From Rubrivivax sp. (GTDB lineage Bacteria > Pseudomonadota > Gammaproteobacteria > Burkholderiales > Burkholderiaceae_C), in assembly GCA_022843905.1 (NCBI GenBank), contig JALHMT010000004.1:191205-255204 (forward strand): a stretch of DNA of 64,000 nucleotides, in the 5' to 3' direction. The notes beneath the pieces are model-generated. The model had not been told where the DNA came from and searched no databases. It worked only from the letters and a program-made list of their open reading frames with translations. The translations under genes and the position numbers were made by a program. Below, in pieces: positions 6,788 through 15,048 of the stretch. Within the stretch, counting starts at the first letter, position 1, and every line of letters begins with the position of its first letter.

Positions 6788-9772
6788 TCAGGCCGTCGCC
6801 TTCTCGATCTGGCACACCGTCGTCTTGGTCTCCTGCATCATCGTCACGCTGTCGTAGCCATAGGTGGTGGCGGTGTTGACGGCTTCACCGCGCACCACCG
6901 GCATCGCGCCGTCCGGGTAGTAAGGCGCCAGATCGATGCCACCCCAGCGGCCCGAGAAGTGGAACGGCAGGAACACCGTCTCGGCGTCGACGCGCTCGGT
7001 GACCATGGCCTTGACACGGATGCCCTTGAATTCCGGCACCGCGAGCATCGGCGGTGTCTTCACCCAGACGTAATCGCCGTTGCGGATGCCGCGGTCGTTG
7101 GCCGCCCTCGGGTTGATCTCGACGAACATGTCCTGCTGAAGCTCGGCCAGCCACTTGTTGGCGCGTGTTTCCTCGCCACCGCCTTCGTACTCGACGAGGC
7201 GGCCGCTGGTCATGATGAGCGGGTAGGTCTTGCCGATGTCCTTGTTCTTCTCCTGCACGCTCTTGTAGAGCGTGGGCAGGCGCCAGAAGGCCTTCCTGTC
7301 GTCGTGGGTCGGGTACTTGTCGACCAGGTCGCGTCGGTTGCTGTAGAGCGGCTCGCGGTGCTTGGGCACCGGATCAGGGAAGTTCCAGACCACCGCACGG
7401 GCCTTGGCGTTGCCGAAGGGGTGGCAGCCGTGCACGGCCATCGTCACGCGGATGATGCCGCCCGAAGGATCCGTCTTCCAGTTCTTGCCTTCGGCGGCCT
7501 TCTGCTCGGCTTCGGTCAGATCGGACCACCACCCCAGCTTCTTCAGCAGGATGTGGTCGAACTCGGGGTAGCCCGTCTGCAGATCCGCGCCCTTGGACGC
7601 CGAGCCGTCGGCGGCCAGCAGCGACACGCCTTCGCGTTCGACGCCGAAGTTGGCGCGGAAGTTGCCGCCGCCCTGCATCACGTGCTGCGAGGTGTCGTAG
7701 AGGTTGGGCGAGCCCGGGTGCTTCATCTCGGGCGTGCCGTAACACGGCCAGGGCAGGCCGAAGTACTCGCCGTCGAGCTTGTAGCCGGTCTCCTTGTCGA
7801 TGCCGCCCTTGGCCTTGAGCGTCTTCACGTCGAAGACATGCATGTTGCGCATGTGGGCCTTCAGGCGCTCCGGGCTCTGGCCGGTGTAGCCGATGGTCCA
7901 GACGCACTTGTTGATCTCGCGCAGGATGGACTCGGTCTCGGGCTCCATCATGCCGCCCTTGCCGGCCACCATCTTGTAGTTCTTGACCAGTTCCTTGTCG
8001 AAGCCCAGTTTCTGCGCCAGCTGGAACATGATCATGTGGTCGGTACGGCTCTCCCACAGCGGCTCGATGACCTTCTCACGCCACTGGATCGACCGGTTCG
8101 ACGCCGTGCAGGAGCCACTGGTCTCGAACTGCGTGCAGGCCGGCAGGAGGTAGACGGCCTGGTTGGCGTTTTTGTCCTCGGGTTTGCCCGGCATCGCGGC
8201 CATGGCCGCAGTGGCCGAGGGGAAGGGGTCGATGACGACGAGCAGATCGAGCTTGTCCATCGCCCGCTTCATCTCGAGGCCGCGCGTCTGCGAGTTCGGC
8301 GCGTGGCCCCAGAAGAACAGGCCGCGCAGGTTGCTGTCCTGGTCGATCAACTCGTTCTTCTCGAGCACACCGTCGATCCAGCGCGAGACCGTCATGCCCG
8401 ACTTGGTCATCATGCCGGGGGCATACTGCTTCTTGATCCACTCGTAGTCGACTCCCCAGGCCGCCGCAAAGTGCTTCCACGAGCCGTCGGCCAGCCCGTA
8501 GTAGCCGGGAAGCGAGTCGGGGTTGGGGCCGACGTCGGTGGCGCCCTGCACGTTGTCGTGGCCGCGGAAGATGTTGGTGCCTCCGCCGCTCTTGCCGACG
8601 TTGCCCAGTGCCAGTTGCAGCAGGCAGGAGGCCCGCACCACGGCGTTGCCGGTGGTGTGCTGGGTCTGGCCCATGCACCAGACGATGGTGCTCGGCCGGT
8701 TCTCGGCCATGATCCTGGCCACCTTGTGGACGGTGGCTTCGTCGACGCCGCAGGCTTCCTGCACCCTGTCGGGCGTCCAGAAGTTCAGGGCCTCGTCACG
8801 GATCTTGTCCATGCCGTAGACACGGTCCTCGATGTACTTCTTGTCTTCCCAGCCGTTCTTGAAGATGTGGTGCATGACGCCGAAGAGGAACGGGATGTCG
8901 CTGCCCGAGCGCAGCCGCACGTACTCGTCGGCCTTGGCCGCCGTGCGCGTGAAGCGCGGATCCACCACGATCATCTTGCAGCCGTTCTCCTTGGCATGCA
9001 GCACGTGCAGCATCGACACCGGGTGCGCCTCGGCTGCATTGCTGCCGATGTAGAGCGCCGCCTTGGCGTTCTGCATGTCGTTGTACGAATTGGTCATCGC
9101 ACCGTAGCCCCACGTGTTGGCCACGCCGGCCACGGTGGTGGAATGGCAGATGCGGGCCTGGTGGTCGGTGTTGTTCGTGCCCCAGAACGACACCCACTTG
9201 CGCAGCAGATAGGCCTGTTCGTTGTTGTGCTTGCTGGAGCCCACGACGAAGATCGAATCCGGGCCGCTCTGCTGGCGCAGCTCGAGCATCTTCTTGCTGA
9301 TCTCGTCGAGTGCCTGGTCCCAGCTGATGCGCTGGTACTTGGTACCCACCAGCTTCATCGGGTACTTGAGGCGAAACTCGCCATGGCCGTGCTCGCGCAC
9401 CGCCGCGCCCTTGGCGCAGTGCGCGCCGAGGTTGATGGGGCTGTCGAACACCGGCTCCTGACGCACCCACACGCCGTTCTCGACGTAGGCGTCGATGGCG
9501 CAGCCGACCGAACAATGGCCGCAGATCGTGCGCTTGACCTCGATCTTGCGGGCGCTGTCGGCAGCCTTGCCCGGGTCGGCGGCCTCGGCCTTCTTCACCA
9601 GCACGAGTTGCGACGCGGCGATGCCCGCCCCCACGCCCAGACCCGAGCGCCGCAGGAAGGCGCGACGGTCCATCGTCGGAATGGCGCGCGAGACACCGCG
9701 TGCGAGGCTTGAGACGAGGCCCGACGGCGAAGCGCTTCGCGAGGACTGGGAGGATTTGCGTGTGAGCAGCAT
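6788..9772 (-). CDS. fdhA: Formate dehydrogenase alpha subunit, TAT-exported, Cys-type
   Basis: A 994-residue molybdopterin oxidoreductase, the catalytic subunit oxidising formate to CO2. A twin-arginine signal (DRRAFLRRSGLGVG, residues 35-48) predicts folded export to the periplasm with FdhB. It carries the [4Fe-4S] motif CGHCSVGC (about residue 84), then GAHCAKGAA. The metal-ligand position is cysteine (ARICHSTTVAG, about residue 206) where E. coli FdoG/FdnG have selenocysteine. There is no in-frame TGA, so selenium is not needed. The ATG at 9772 puts 33 residues before the MDRRAF start; long leaders like this are usual in relatives, and the Met at 9673 is the alternative. Needs bis-MGD cofactor, consistent with mobA and fdhD nearby. 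Confidence 0.95.
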   Translation of the reverse strand: MLLTRKSSQSSRSASPSGLVSSLARGVSRAIPTMDRRAFLRRSGLGVGAGIAASQLVLVKKAEAADPGKAADSARKIEVKRTICGHCSVGCAIDAYVENGVWVRQEPVFDSPINLGAHCAKGAAVREHGHGEFRLKYPMKLVGTKYQRISWDQALDEISKKMLELRQQSGPDSIFVVGSSKHNNEQAYLLRKWVSFWGTNNTDHQARICHSTTVAGVANTWGYGAMTNSYNDMQNAKAALYIGSNAAEAHPVSMLHVLHAKENGCKMIVVDPRFTRTAAKADEYVRLRSGSDIPFLFGVMHHIFKNGWEDKKYIEDRVYGMDKIRDEALNFWTPDRVQEACGVDEATVHKVARIMAENRPSTIVWCMGQTQHTTGNAVVRASCLLQLALGNVGKSGGGTNIFRGHDNVQGATDVGPNPDSLPGYYGLADGSWKHFAAAWGVDYEWIKKQYAPGMMTKSGMTVSRWIDGVLEKNELIDQDSNLRGLFFWGHAPNSQTRGLEMKRAMDKLDLLVVIDPFPSATAAMAAMPGKPEDKNANQAVYLLPACTQFETSGSCTASNRSIQWREKVIEPLWESRTDHMIMFQLAQKLGFDKELVKNYKMVAGKGGMMEPETESILREINKCVWTIGYTGQSPERLKAHMRNMHVFDVKTLKAKGGIDKETGYKLDGEYFGLPWPCYGTPEMKHPGSPNLYDTSQHVMQGGGNFRANFGVEREGVSLLAADGSASKGADLQTGYPEFDHILLKKLGWWSDLTEAEQKAAEGKNWKTDPSGGIIRVTMAVHGCHPFGNAKARAVVWNFPDPVPKHREPLYSNRRDLVDKYPTHDDRKAFWRLPTLYKSVQEKNKDIGKTYPLIMTSGRLVEYEGGGEETRANKWLAELQQDMFVEINPRAANDRGIRNGDYVWVKTPPMLAVPEFKGIRVKAMVTERVDAETVFLPFHFSGRWGGIDLAPYYPDGAMPVVRGEAVNTATTYGYDSVTMMQETKTTVCQIEKATA

Positions 9773-9827
9773 GTGAGCAACCTTCGACCGTGTTTGGAGC
9801 GTTCTGACGACGAGGGACTGGGCAGAC

Positions 9828-10040
9828 TCAGACGCGGGCGGTCTGGTAGTAGCGCAGCACGTGTTCGGTCTCCTGGTAGCCGCCGGACGGGTCGGCGGCG
9901 GCCTGCGCGTCGGCCACCTTGGCCGGCTCGGCGGGCATCAGGCGGGGTGCCACGGCTGCGACTGCGGCCACCGCGCCGACCGCACCTGCACCGGCAAACA
10001 GACGCCTGCGCGCCAGGGGAAGGGTCTTGTCGTCACTCAT
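9828..10040 (-). CDS. Formate dehydrogenase region TAT-target protein
   Basis: A 70-residue protein of the small family often seen beside periplasmic formate dehydrogenases (the TIGR02811 type, from memory). It has a TAT-like leader (LARRRLFAGAGAVGAV), a hydrophobic Ala/Val run and a short conserved tail GGYQETEHVLRYYQTARV. GGAGA lies six bases before the ATG at 10040. It is the first gene of the minus-strand operon, 55 bases ahead of fdhA. Function is not established; it may bring the export or maturation machinery to the complex. Confidence 0.85.
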   Translation of the reverse strand: MSDDKTLPLARRRLFAGAGAVGAVAAVAAVAPRLMPAEPAKVADAQAAADPSGGYQETEHVLRYYQTARV

Positions 10041-10142
10041 GGAGTTCTCCAGATGAGCAGCCCTATGACTGAGGCTGCATAACCACTCGGGCATTAGGAC
10101 TTCGGGGCAACCCTGGGGCAATCCGGAGCAGCCCGTGGAAAG

Positions 10143-10161
10143 CCGCGACAAGTTGTCGCGG
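10143..10161. promoter_or_regulatory. 19-base perfect palindrome, operator candidate 1
   Basis: CCGCGACAAGTTGTCGCGG has perfect nine-base arms around a central G. Its core GCGACA-N3-TGTCGC recurs at 10241-10255. It lies about 105 bases before the start of the TAT-target gene, a plausible place for a dimeric regulator site. The binding protein is unknown. Confidence 0.6.
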
Positions 10162-10240
10162 GTCTCGTCAGGCTGTCGTGACCGAGGTCGCCGCCGTCAT
10201 GCGGCAGCCCGGGATGCGGCAGCGCTGCCGGCGCTCGCCT

Positions 10241-10255
10241 GCGACACACTGTCGC
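10241..10255. promoter_or_regulatory. 15-base palindrome, operator candidate 2
   Basis: GCGACACACTGTCGC repeats the same half-sites and the same three-base spacer as candidate 1. It ends 13 bases before the TAGAAT -10 box, so a bound protein would cover the -35 region of the plus-strand promoter. Confidence 0.55.
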
Positions 10256-10267
10256 TCGCCCGCTCCC

Positions 10268-10273
10268 TAGAAT
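10268..10273 (+). promoter_or_regulatory. Putative -10 box of the DUF3305 operon
   Basis: TAGAAT, one mismatch from consensus, 54 bases before the DUF3305 ATG. No good -35 at 16-18 bases upstream, so if real the promoter probably needs an activator, which fits the palindrome next to it. Confidence 0.4.
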
Positions 10274-10326
10274 CGCGTCCACTGCGGCAGGGCTCCCCAA
10301 GGCCAAGGCCCTCAAGGCATCGATCC

Positions 10327-10806
10327 ATGAACTCCAGACCGTCGATATGCGTGGCTGTTCAGATCGAACGGCGCAAGAAGCCCACCCGCTGGGAGGACTG
10401 GCGCTTCCGCGTGGCCGAAGTGCTGGTCGACGACGGCCGTTTCGGCACGCAGCCGCGTTTGCTGCGCGACGACGGCGAGACCGCGCTGTGGCTGCATCCG
10501 GGCTTCGAGGTCGAGCTGTTTGTCGACGAGGCCGAGGGTTACTACCTGAACCTCAGCTCCGGCGCGCCGGTGTGGTTCGTGATGTGGCGCATCGACGACG
10601 AGGATCCCTCGAGGGCGTGTCCCGAGCGTGTCACCGTGTCCTATCACGAGGCGGGTCGCCTGCTGGACGCCCAGGAGCGCGTGGACAACCTGCCTCTGCC
10701 GGGCGAACTGGTGTCCTGGCTCCAGGAATTCGCCGACGAGCACTACCGCCCGGAACCCAAGAAGCGCAGGCGCCCGGCTTCTTTCCAGGCGCCCGACCAG
10801 CGCTGA
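10327..10806 (+). CDS. DUF3305 domain protein
   Basis: A 159-residue soluble protein matching the DUF3305 family, found almost only beside formate dehydrogenase genes in Beta- and Alphaproteobacteria. Visible conserved parts are KKPTRWEDWRFRVAEV, LWLHPGFEVELFVDEAEGYYLN and the Trp-rich APVWFVMWRIDDED. The ATG at 10327 was chosen because the start MNSRPSICVAVQIERRK matches the family; the open frame runs further upstream without a credible start. First gene of the plus-strand accessory operon. No biochemical function is established; assembly or electron-transfer support for formate dehydrogenase is inferred from its consistent neighbourhood. Confidence 0.88.
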   Translation: MNSRPSICVAVQIERRKKPTRWEDWRFRVAEVLVDDGRFGTQPRLLRDDGETALWLHPGFEVELFVDEAEGYYLNLSSGAPVWFVMWRIDDEDPSRACPERVTVSYHEAGRLLDAQERVDNLPLPGELVSWLQEFADEHYRPEPKKRRRPASFQAPDQR

Positions 10807-10812
10807 CACCGC

Positions 10813-11565
10813 ATGGCCGACGACGACAGTTTCCTTTCGCGCTGGTCACGCCGCAAGGTGCAGGAGCGCCAGGGCCTGGCTCCACCGGCCGCGCCCCGAC
10901 ACGTGGGCCCGGCGCCCGCCGAACCGGACACCGGGACGCTGCCGGTGACGACGGGAGCGAATGCGGCAGGGGGTCCGGCAGGGGGTCCGGCAGAACCGAT
11001 GTCCCCGCCGGTGGCCGCCGCCGACACCATGCCCTCACCGCCTGTCGCCGGGCGCCCGCAACCGCCGACCCTGGACGACGTCGCCCTGCTGGACCGTGAG
11101 TCGAGCTACACCCGCTTCGTCGCCCGCGACGTGCCGCCCGAGGTGAAGAACGCAGCCCTGAGGAAACTCTTCACCGACCCGCACTTCAACGTGATGGACG
11201 GGCTGGACACCTACATCGACGACTACGGGCTGCCGGACCCGTTGCCGGCCTCGATGCTGCGCCAGATGGCCTCGGCCCATGCGCTGGGACTGTTTCGCGA
11301 CGACTCGATTCCAGGCCCCAACGCGCCGCGCGCTGCATCAGCTCTCCCGGCGGTGGCGCCACCGCCCGCACCGACACAGGACGCCGAACCGGCGGGCGTC
11401 AACGACGCTGCCTGCGCAGAGGGGGCCGCCCCCGTCGACGCTGCCGCCCTGCCTTCACCCGAGCCCACCCATGAAGACCTTGATCTGCGACTGCAACCGA
11501 ACGATGCCGCTGGATGCGCAGGCGCTGAGCCAGGCGCTGGCGAAGACGCCGGGCGCCAGCACTGA
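10813..11565 (+). CDS. DUF3306 domain protein
   Basis: A 250-residue protein of the DUF3306 family. It opens with FLSRWSRRKVQERQG, then a Pro/Ala-rich linker, then the conserved core DVALLDRESSYTRFVARDVP followed by ALRKLFTDPHFNVMDGLDTYIDDY. The last 70 residues are low-complexity. It starts six bases after DUF3305. Its 3' end overlaps the next gene by 95 bases in a different frame, an unusually long overlap. Partner of DUF3305 in formate dehydrogenase loci; molecular role unknown. Confidence 0.88.
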   Translation: MADDDSFLSRWSRRKVQERQGLAPPAAPRHVGPAPAEPDTGTLPVTTGANAAGGPAGGPAEPMSPPVAAADTMPSPPVAGRPQPPTLDDVALLDRESSYTRFVARDVPPEVKNAALRKLFTDPHFNVMDGLDTYIDDYGLPDPLPASMLRQMASAHALGLFRDDSIPGPNAPRAASALPAVAPPPAPTQDAEPAGVNDAACAEGAAPVDAAALPSPEPTHEDLDLRLQPNDAAGCAGAEPGAGEDAGRQH

Positions 11566-13651
11566 CGGGCTGCAGACCGTCCACACGCTGCTGTGCCGGC
11601 GCGAGGCCGGAGCCTTTCAGCGCGCAGCCAAGGACAGCGGCGCCAGCGGCGACGAACTGCTGATCGCCTGCACGCAGGAACAGCGCCTGTTCTTCGATCT
11701 CAACGCCGAGACCGAGGGCGCGGCCAGCGTGTCGGAAAGGCCGATCCACTTCGTGAACATCCGCGAAACCGGCGGCTGGTCGCGCGATGCGAAGCAGGCC
11801 ATGCCCAAGATCGCCGCGCTGATCGCCGCCGCACAGCTGCCGGCTGCCGACCCGGTGCCCACGGTCACCTACAAGTCCGGCGGCCGCTGCCTGGTCATCG
11901 GCCCGGCCGAGCGCGCCGAGCAGGCCGCCGCGCTGCTGGGCGAGGGATTGACGGTGAGCGTGCTGGCCTCGTCGCCGGCCGGCGGTTTCGGCCAGGGGCG
12001 TGAACGACCCTCCCACGTCGGCAACCTGCTGAAGCTGCAGGGCTGGCTGGGTCACTTCACGGCCGAGTGGCAGACCGACAATCCGATCGATCTGGACCTC
12101 TGCACGCGCTGCAATGCCTGCATCGACGCCTGCCCCGAAGGCGCCATCGACTTCAGCTACCAGGTCGACCTGCAGGCCTGCAAGAGCCATCGCGACTGCG
12201 TGCGCGCCTGCGAAGCAGCAGGCGCCATCGACTTCACCCGGGCCCCGCAGTCGCACAAGGAAGCGTTCGACCTGGTGCTCGACCTGCGCGACGTCTCGGC
12301 CTTCGAGGCACAGCAGCCACCACAAGGCTACTTCCACGCCCGCGATGCCGTGGCTCTGACCCGGGCGGCGCTGGCACTGCGCGATCTCGTGGGCGAATTC
12401 GAGAAGCCGCGCTTCTTCCGCTACCAGGCCAAGATCTGCGCGCACAGCCGCAACGAACAGATCGGCTGCACGGCCTGCATCGACGTGTGCTCCACCCGCG
12501 CCATCCGCAGCGACGCGTCGATGAAGGGCAAGGTCCGCCAGGGCACCACGCCGGCGCTGCCCGGCATCGTCGTCGAACCTTATCTCTGCGTCGGCTGCGG
12601 TGCCTGCACCACGGTCTGCCCCAGCGGGGCGCTGAGCTTCGCCTATCCCGGCGCCGTCGACCAGGGCAAACGCATCCGGACCATGCTGTCGGCCTATGCC
12701 CATGCCGGCGGGCGCGATGCGGCCCTGCTGGTGCACAGCCAGGAAGGTGGAGCGCGCCTGATCGATCAACTTGGCCGCGCTGCTCGCACCGATCGCCGGA
12801 GGAACGGCGTGCCGGCCCGCGTGATGCCGCTGGCCGTCTGGCACACCGCCAGCGTGGGCCTGGACCTCTGGCTGTCGGCCGTTGCCCAGGGTGCGCGACA
12901 GGTCTGGGTGCTGCTGACCGACGAGGAAGCCCCCGAGTACCGACAGGCGCTGCAGGAGCAGATGGACGTCGCGCAGGCGCTGCTGACTGGCCTGGGCTAC
13001 GCCGGACAGCACTTCAGGCTGCTGCAGGCGCGCGATGCACGCGACCTCGCCGAGCTGGACATGGCCCTGCAGGCGCCGGCGGCCCAGGGGGTCGCCCGTG
13101 CGGCAGCGTTCTCGACCCAGGCCGACAAGCGCGCGACCCTGGAACTCGCCATCGACCACCTGCTGGCCCAGGCGCCGACCGCAGCCGAGGCGGTGGCACT
13201 GCCGGCGGCGGGTTCGCCTTTCGGCTCGCTGATGGTCGATCCGCAGAAGTGCACCTTGTGCCTGAGCTGCGTGGGCGCCTGTCCCGAGGCCGCACTGGCC
13301 GACAACGCCGACAAGCCGCAACTGCGCTTCATCGAAAAGAACTGCGTGCAGTGCGGGCTGTGCGCCACCACTTGCCCGGAAGACGCCATCACGCTGCAGC
13401 CCAGGCTGTGGCTGGCCGAGGGTGGCAAGGCGCGCAAGCAGGCGCGCGTGCTGCACGAGATGCAGCCCTTCGCCTGCGTGCGCTGCGCCAAGCCTTTCGG
13501 TACCTTGCGCGCCATCGAGAACATGCTCGGCAAGCTGGCCGGCCACCCGGCCTTCCAGGGCGCCGCGGCAGAGCGGCTGAAGATGTGCGGTGACTGCCGC
13601 GTCATCGACCTGCACAGCAATCCCGACGAAGTTCGGATCACCGACCTCTGA
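11471..13651 (+). CDS. Polyferredoxin (multi-4Fe-4S protein) of the formate dehydrogenase locus
   Basis: A 726-residue cytoplasmic protein with many cysteine clusters. There are ferredoxin-type sets CTRCNACIDACP (about residue 215), CTACIDVCS (about 335), CVGCGACTTVCP (about 375), CTLCLSCVGACP (about 595) and CVQCGLCATTCP (about 625), and late CxxC pairs CVRC and CGDC. A domain with no signature separates the second and third thirds. There is no membrane segment or signal, so a soluble electron carrier or assembly factor is likely. The ATG at 11471 begins MKTLICDCNRTMPLD, the start usual for this family, and lies inside the DUF3306 gene. Followed 16 bases later by the TorD-like chaperone. The electron partner is not shown by sequence. 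Confidence 0.87.
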   Translation: MKTLICDCNRTMPLDAQALSQALAKTPGASTDGLQTVHTLLCRREAGAFQRAAKDSGASGDELLIACTQEQRLFFDLNAETEGAASVSERPIHFVNIRETGGWSRDAKQAMPKIAALIAAAQLPAADPVPTVTYKSGGRCLVIGPAERAEQAAALLGEGLTVSVLASSPAGGFGQGRERPSHVGNLLKLQGWLGHFTAEWQTDNPIDLDLCTRCNACIDACPEGAIDFSYQVDLQACKSHRDCVRACEAAGAIDFTRAPQSHKEAFDLVLDLRDVSAFEAQQPPQGYFHARDAVALTRAALALRDLVGEFEKPRFFRYQAKICAHSRNEQIGCTACIDVCSTRAIRSDASMKGKVRQGTTPALPGIVVEPYLCVGCGACTTVCPSGALSFAYPGAVDQGKRIRTMLSAYAHAGGRDAALLVHSQEGGARLIDQLGRAARTDRRRNGVPARVMPLAVWHTASVGLDLWLSAVAQGARQVWVLLTDEEAPEYRQALQEQMDVAQALLTGLGYAGQHFRLLQARDARDLAELDMALQAPAAQGVARAAAFSTQADKRATLELAIDHLLAQAPTAAEAVALPAAGSPFGSLMVDPQKCTLCLSCVGACPEAALADNADKPQLRFIEKNCVQCGLCATTCPEDAITLQPRLWLAEGGKARKQARVLHEMQPFACVRCAKPFGTLRAIENMLGKLAGHPAFQGAAAERLKMCGDCRVIDLHSNPDEVRITDL

Positions 13652-13667
13652 GCCAGGACCTCCGACG

Positions 13668-14294
13668 ATGACGACCCAGGCATTGACGTTCGGCAGCACG
13701 GACGACACCGAGGAGCTGGCCCGCGCCGAGCTGTACGGCCTGCTGGCCCAGCTCTGGCTGGCGCCGCCCGACGAAGCGCTGCTGGTGCAGTTCAGCGTGG
13801 CCGTGACCGAAGCGCCGCAGCCTGGAGGTTTTCTCGAAGCGCCGTGGGAGTCGCTGGTCTCCGCCATGCGTGCCACCTCGGTGAAGGCCGCCGCCGACGA
13901 ACACGACGCGCTGTTCCAGGGTGTGGGCAAGCCCGAGATCTTCCTGTACGGGTCGTTCTACCTCAGCGGCTACCTGCATGAGAAGCCGCTGGCCAGCCTG
14001 CGCACCGACCTGGCCGAACTGGGCCTCACGCGCGAGGGGTCGCGCCTGGAGACCGAGGACCACGTGGCCTACGTCTTCGAGGTGATGCGCTACCTGATCG
14101 CCGGTGACGATGCGGCAGTGAGCAACCTCGAACAGCAACGCCGCTTCTTCCGCGCCCACGTGCAGAGCTGGGTCGAGAAGCTCTGCGAGACCGTGATCGC
14201 CCACCCGAAGGCGCGCCTGTGGCGCGAGGTGGCGGCGTTCACGGCCGCCTTCGTGCAGATCGAGACGCAGGCCTTTGACCTGCTGGAGACTTAG
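13668..14294 (+). CDS. TorD/DmsD-family molybdoenzyme chaperone
   Basis: A 208-residue all-helical protein of the TorD/NarJ family, which bind apo-molybdoenzymes or their TAT signals before cofactor insertion and export. Supporting stretches are [41 protein letters not shown] and [18 protein letters not shown]. The ATG at 13668 removes an upstream in-frame extension that overlaps the polyferredoxin. From position, its client is most likely the TAT-exported FdhA. Repeat copy C begins right after the TAG stop. Confidence 0.88.
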   Translation: MTTQALTFGSTDDTEELARAELYGLLAQLWLAPPDEALLVQFSVAVTEAPQPGGFLEAPWESLVSAMRATSVKAAADEHDALFQGVGKPEIFLYGSFYLSGYLHEKPLASLRTDLAELGLTREGSRLETEDHVAYVFEVMRYLIAGDDAAVSNLEQQRRFFRAHVQSWVEKLCETVIAHPKARLWREVAAFTAAFVQIETQAFDLLET

Positions 14295-14383
14295 GACCAC
14301 CCCCTACGCGCTTCGCGCGTCCCCTCGCGGGGGGCAACGCCAGCGGCCCGGCGGAGCCGGTTCCGCGGCGTTCGCTGGAGGGG
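14295..14383 (+). repeat. Palindromic intergenic repeat, copy C (torD-mobA)
   Basis: Starts one base after the torD-like stop. The first hairpin has changed to ACGCGC-TTC-GCGCGT, the second is CCCCTCGCGGGG, and the cruciform core CCGGCGGAGCCGG with TCCGCGGCGT arm is kept. The compensated stem changes suggest selection on folding, not on sequence. Confidence 0.88.
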
Positions 14384-14412
14384 TCGCAAACAACGCCTTG
14401 GAGCCCCACAGG

Positions 14413-15012
14413 ATGCCCATTGACACCAACGACATCACCGGCCTCATCCTGGCCGGGGGCCGCGGCAGCCGCATGGGCGGCGTCGACAAGGGCCTGCAGA
14501 ACCACGACGGGCTGCCGCTGGCGATGCACGCACTGTTCAGGCTGGGGCCGCAGGTCGGCCACGTCATGATCAACGCCAACCGCAACCTCGGCGCCTACGA
14601 GGCCATGGGCGTGCCGGTGTGGCCCGACGCCCTGCCCGACTTCGCCGGCCCGCTGGCCGGCTGGCTGGCCGGGCTGGAACACTGCGAGACGCCGTGGATG
14701 GTCACCGTGCCCTGTGACACGCCGCACTTTCCGCTGGACCTGGTGAGTCGGCTGGCCGCGGCGGCTGCCGATGCCGACGCAGACATCGCCATGGCCGTCA
14801 CTCGCGAGGAAGGCAGGTTGCAGCGCCAGCCGGTGTTCACGCTGATGAAGAGCGGACTGGTTGAGAGCCTGGTGGCCTACCTGCACGACGGCCAGCGCAA
14901 GATCGACCGCTGGACCGACAGCCACCGCTGCGTGGAAGTGGTGTTCGAAGACGACGCCGCGTTCTTCAACGCCAACACCCTGGAAGATCTGCAGCGCCTG
15001 CAGAGCGGCTGA
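14413..15012 (+). CDS. mobA: Molybdenum cofactor guanylyltransferase MobA
   Basis: A 199-residue cytoplasmic GTP:molybdenum-cofactor guanylyltransferase that makes the MGD form needed by both formate dehydrogenases here. The N-terminal nucleotide-binding motif [17 protein letters not shown] is at about residue 11, and the acidic GTP/Mg site [11 protein letters not shown] is at about 97. Length fits the family. The ATG at 14413 follows AGG closely. It ends the plus-strand accessory block and converges on the PEP-CTERM gene. Confidence 0.95.
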   Translation: MPIDTNDITGLILAGGRGSRMGGVDKGLQNHDGLPLAMHALFRLGPQVGHVMINANRNLGAYEAMGVPVWPDALPDFAGPLAGWLAGLEHCETPWMVTVPCDTPHFPLDLVSRLAAAAADADADIAMAVTREEGRLQRQPVFTLMKSGLVESLVAYLHDGQRKIDRWTDSHRCVEVVFEDDAAFFNANTLEDLQRLQSG

Positions 15013-15048
15013 GCGGCGCCGGGCGCCGCTGCAGGCTCAGAGCCTGCG
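15010..15048. terminator. Paired GC hairpins between convergent genes
   Basis: AGCGGCGCCGGGCGCCGCT followed by GCAGGC-TCAGA-GCCTGC lie between mobA and the convergent PEP-CTERM gene; the second covers the latter's stop. No T-run follows on either strand, so this is at best a weak or factor-dependent bidirectional terminator. Confidence 0.35.

Larger units (their letters stand above)
10041..10326. promoter_or_regulatory. Divergent control region between the two formate dehydrogenase operons
   Basis: A 286-base spacer between the minus-strand structural operon and the plus-strand accessory operon. It holds two copies of one palindrome, GCGACA-N3-TGTCGC, at 10145-10159 and 10241-10255, centred 96 bases apart. 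A -10-like TAGAAT lies at 10268-10273 for the plus-strand operon. I see no convincing protein-coding frame in it and no clean -35. Confidence 0.6.

Noticed and set aside
9140-9170. Selenocysteine in FdhA
   Set aside because: The metal-ligand codon reads cysteine (ARICHST) and there is no in-frame TGA or SECIS-like hairpin.
6959-9712. A 917-codon open frame antisense to fdhA
   Set aside because: It lacks any family motif and is His/Arg/Gly/Ala-rich in the way GC-biased antisense frames are; fdhA on the other strand is certain.
10094-10315. A 73-codon minus-strand frame in the divergent control region
   Set aside because: No Shine-Dalgarno or motif; it overlaps both palindromes and the likely promoters.
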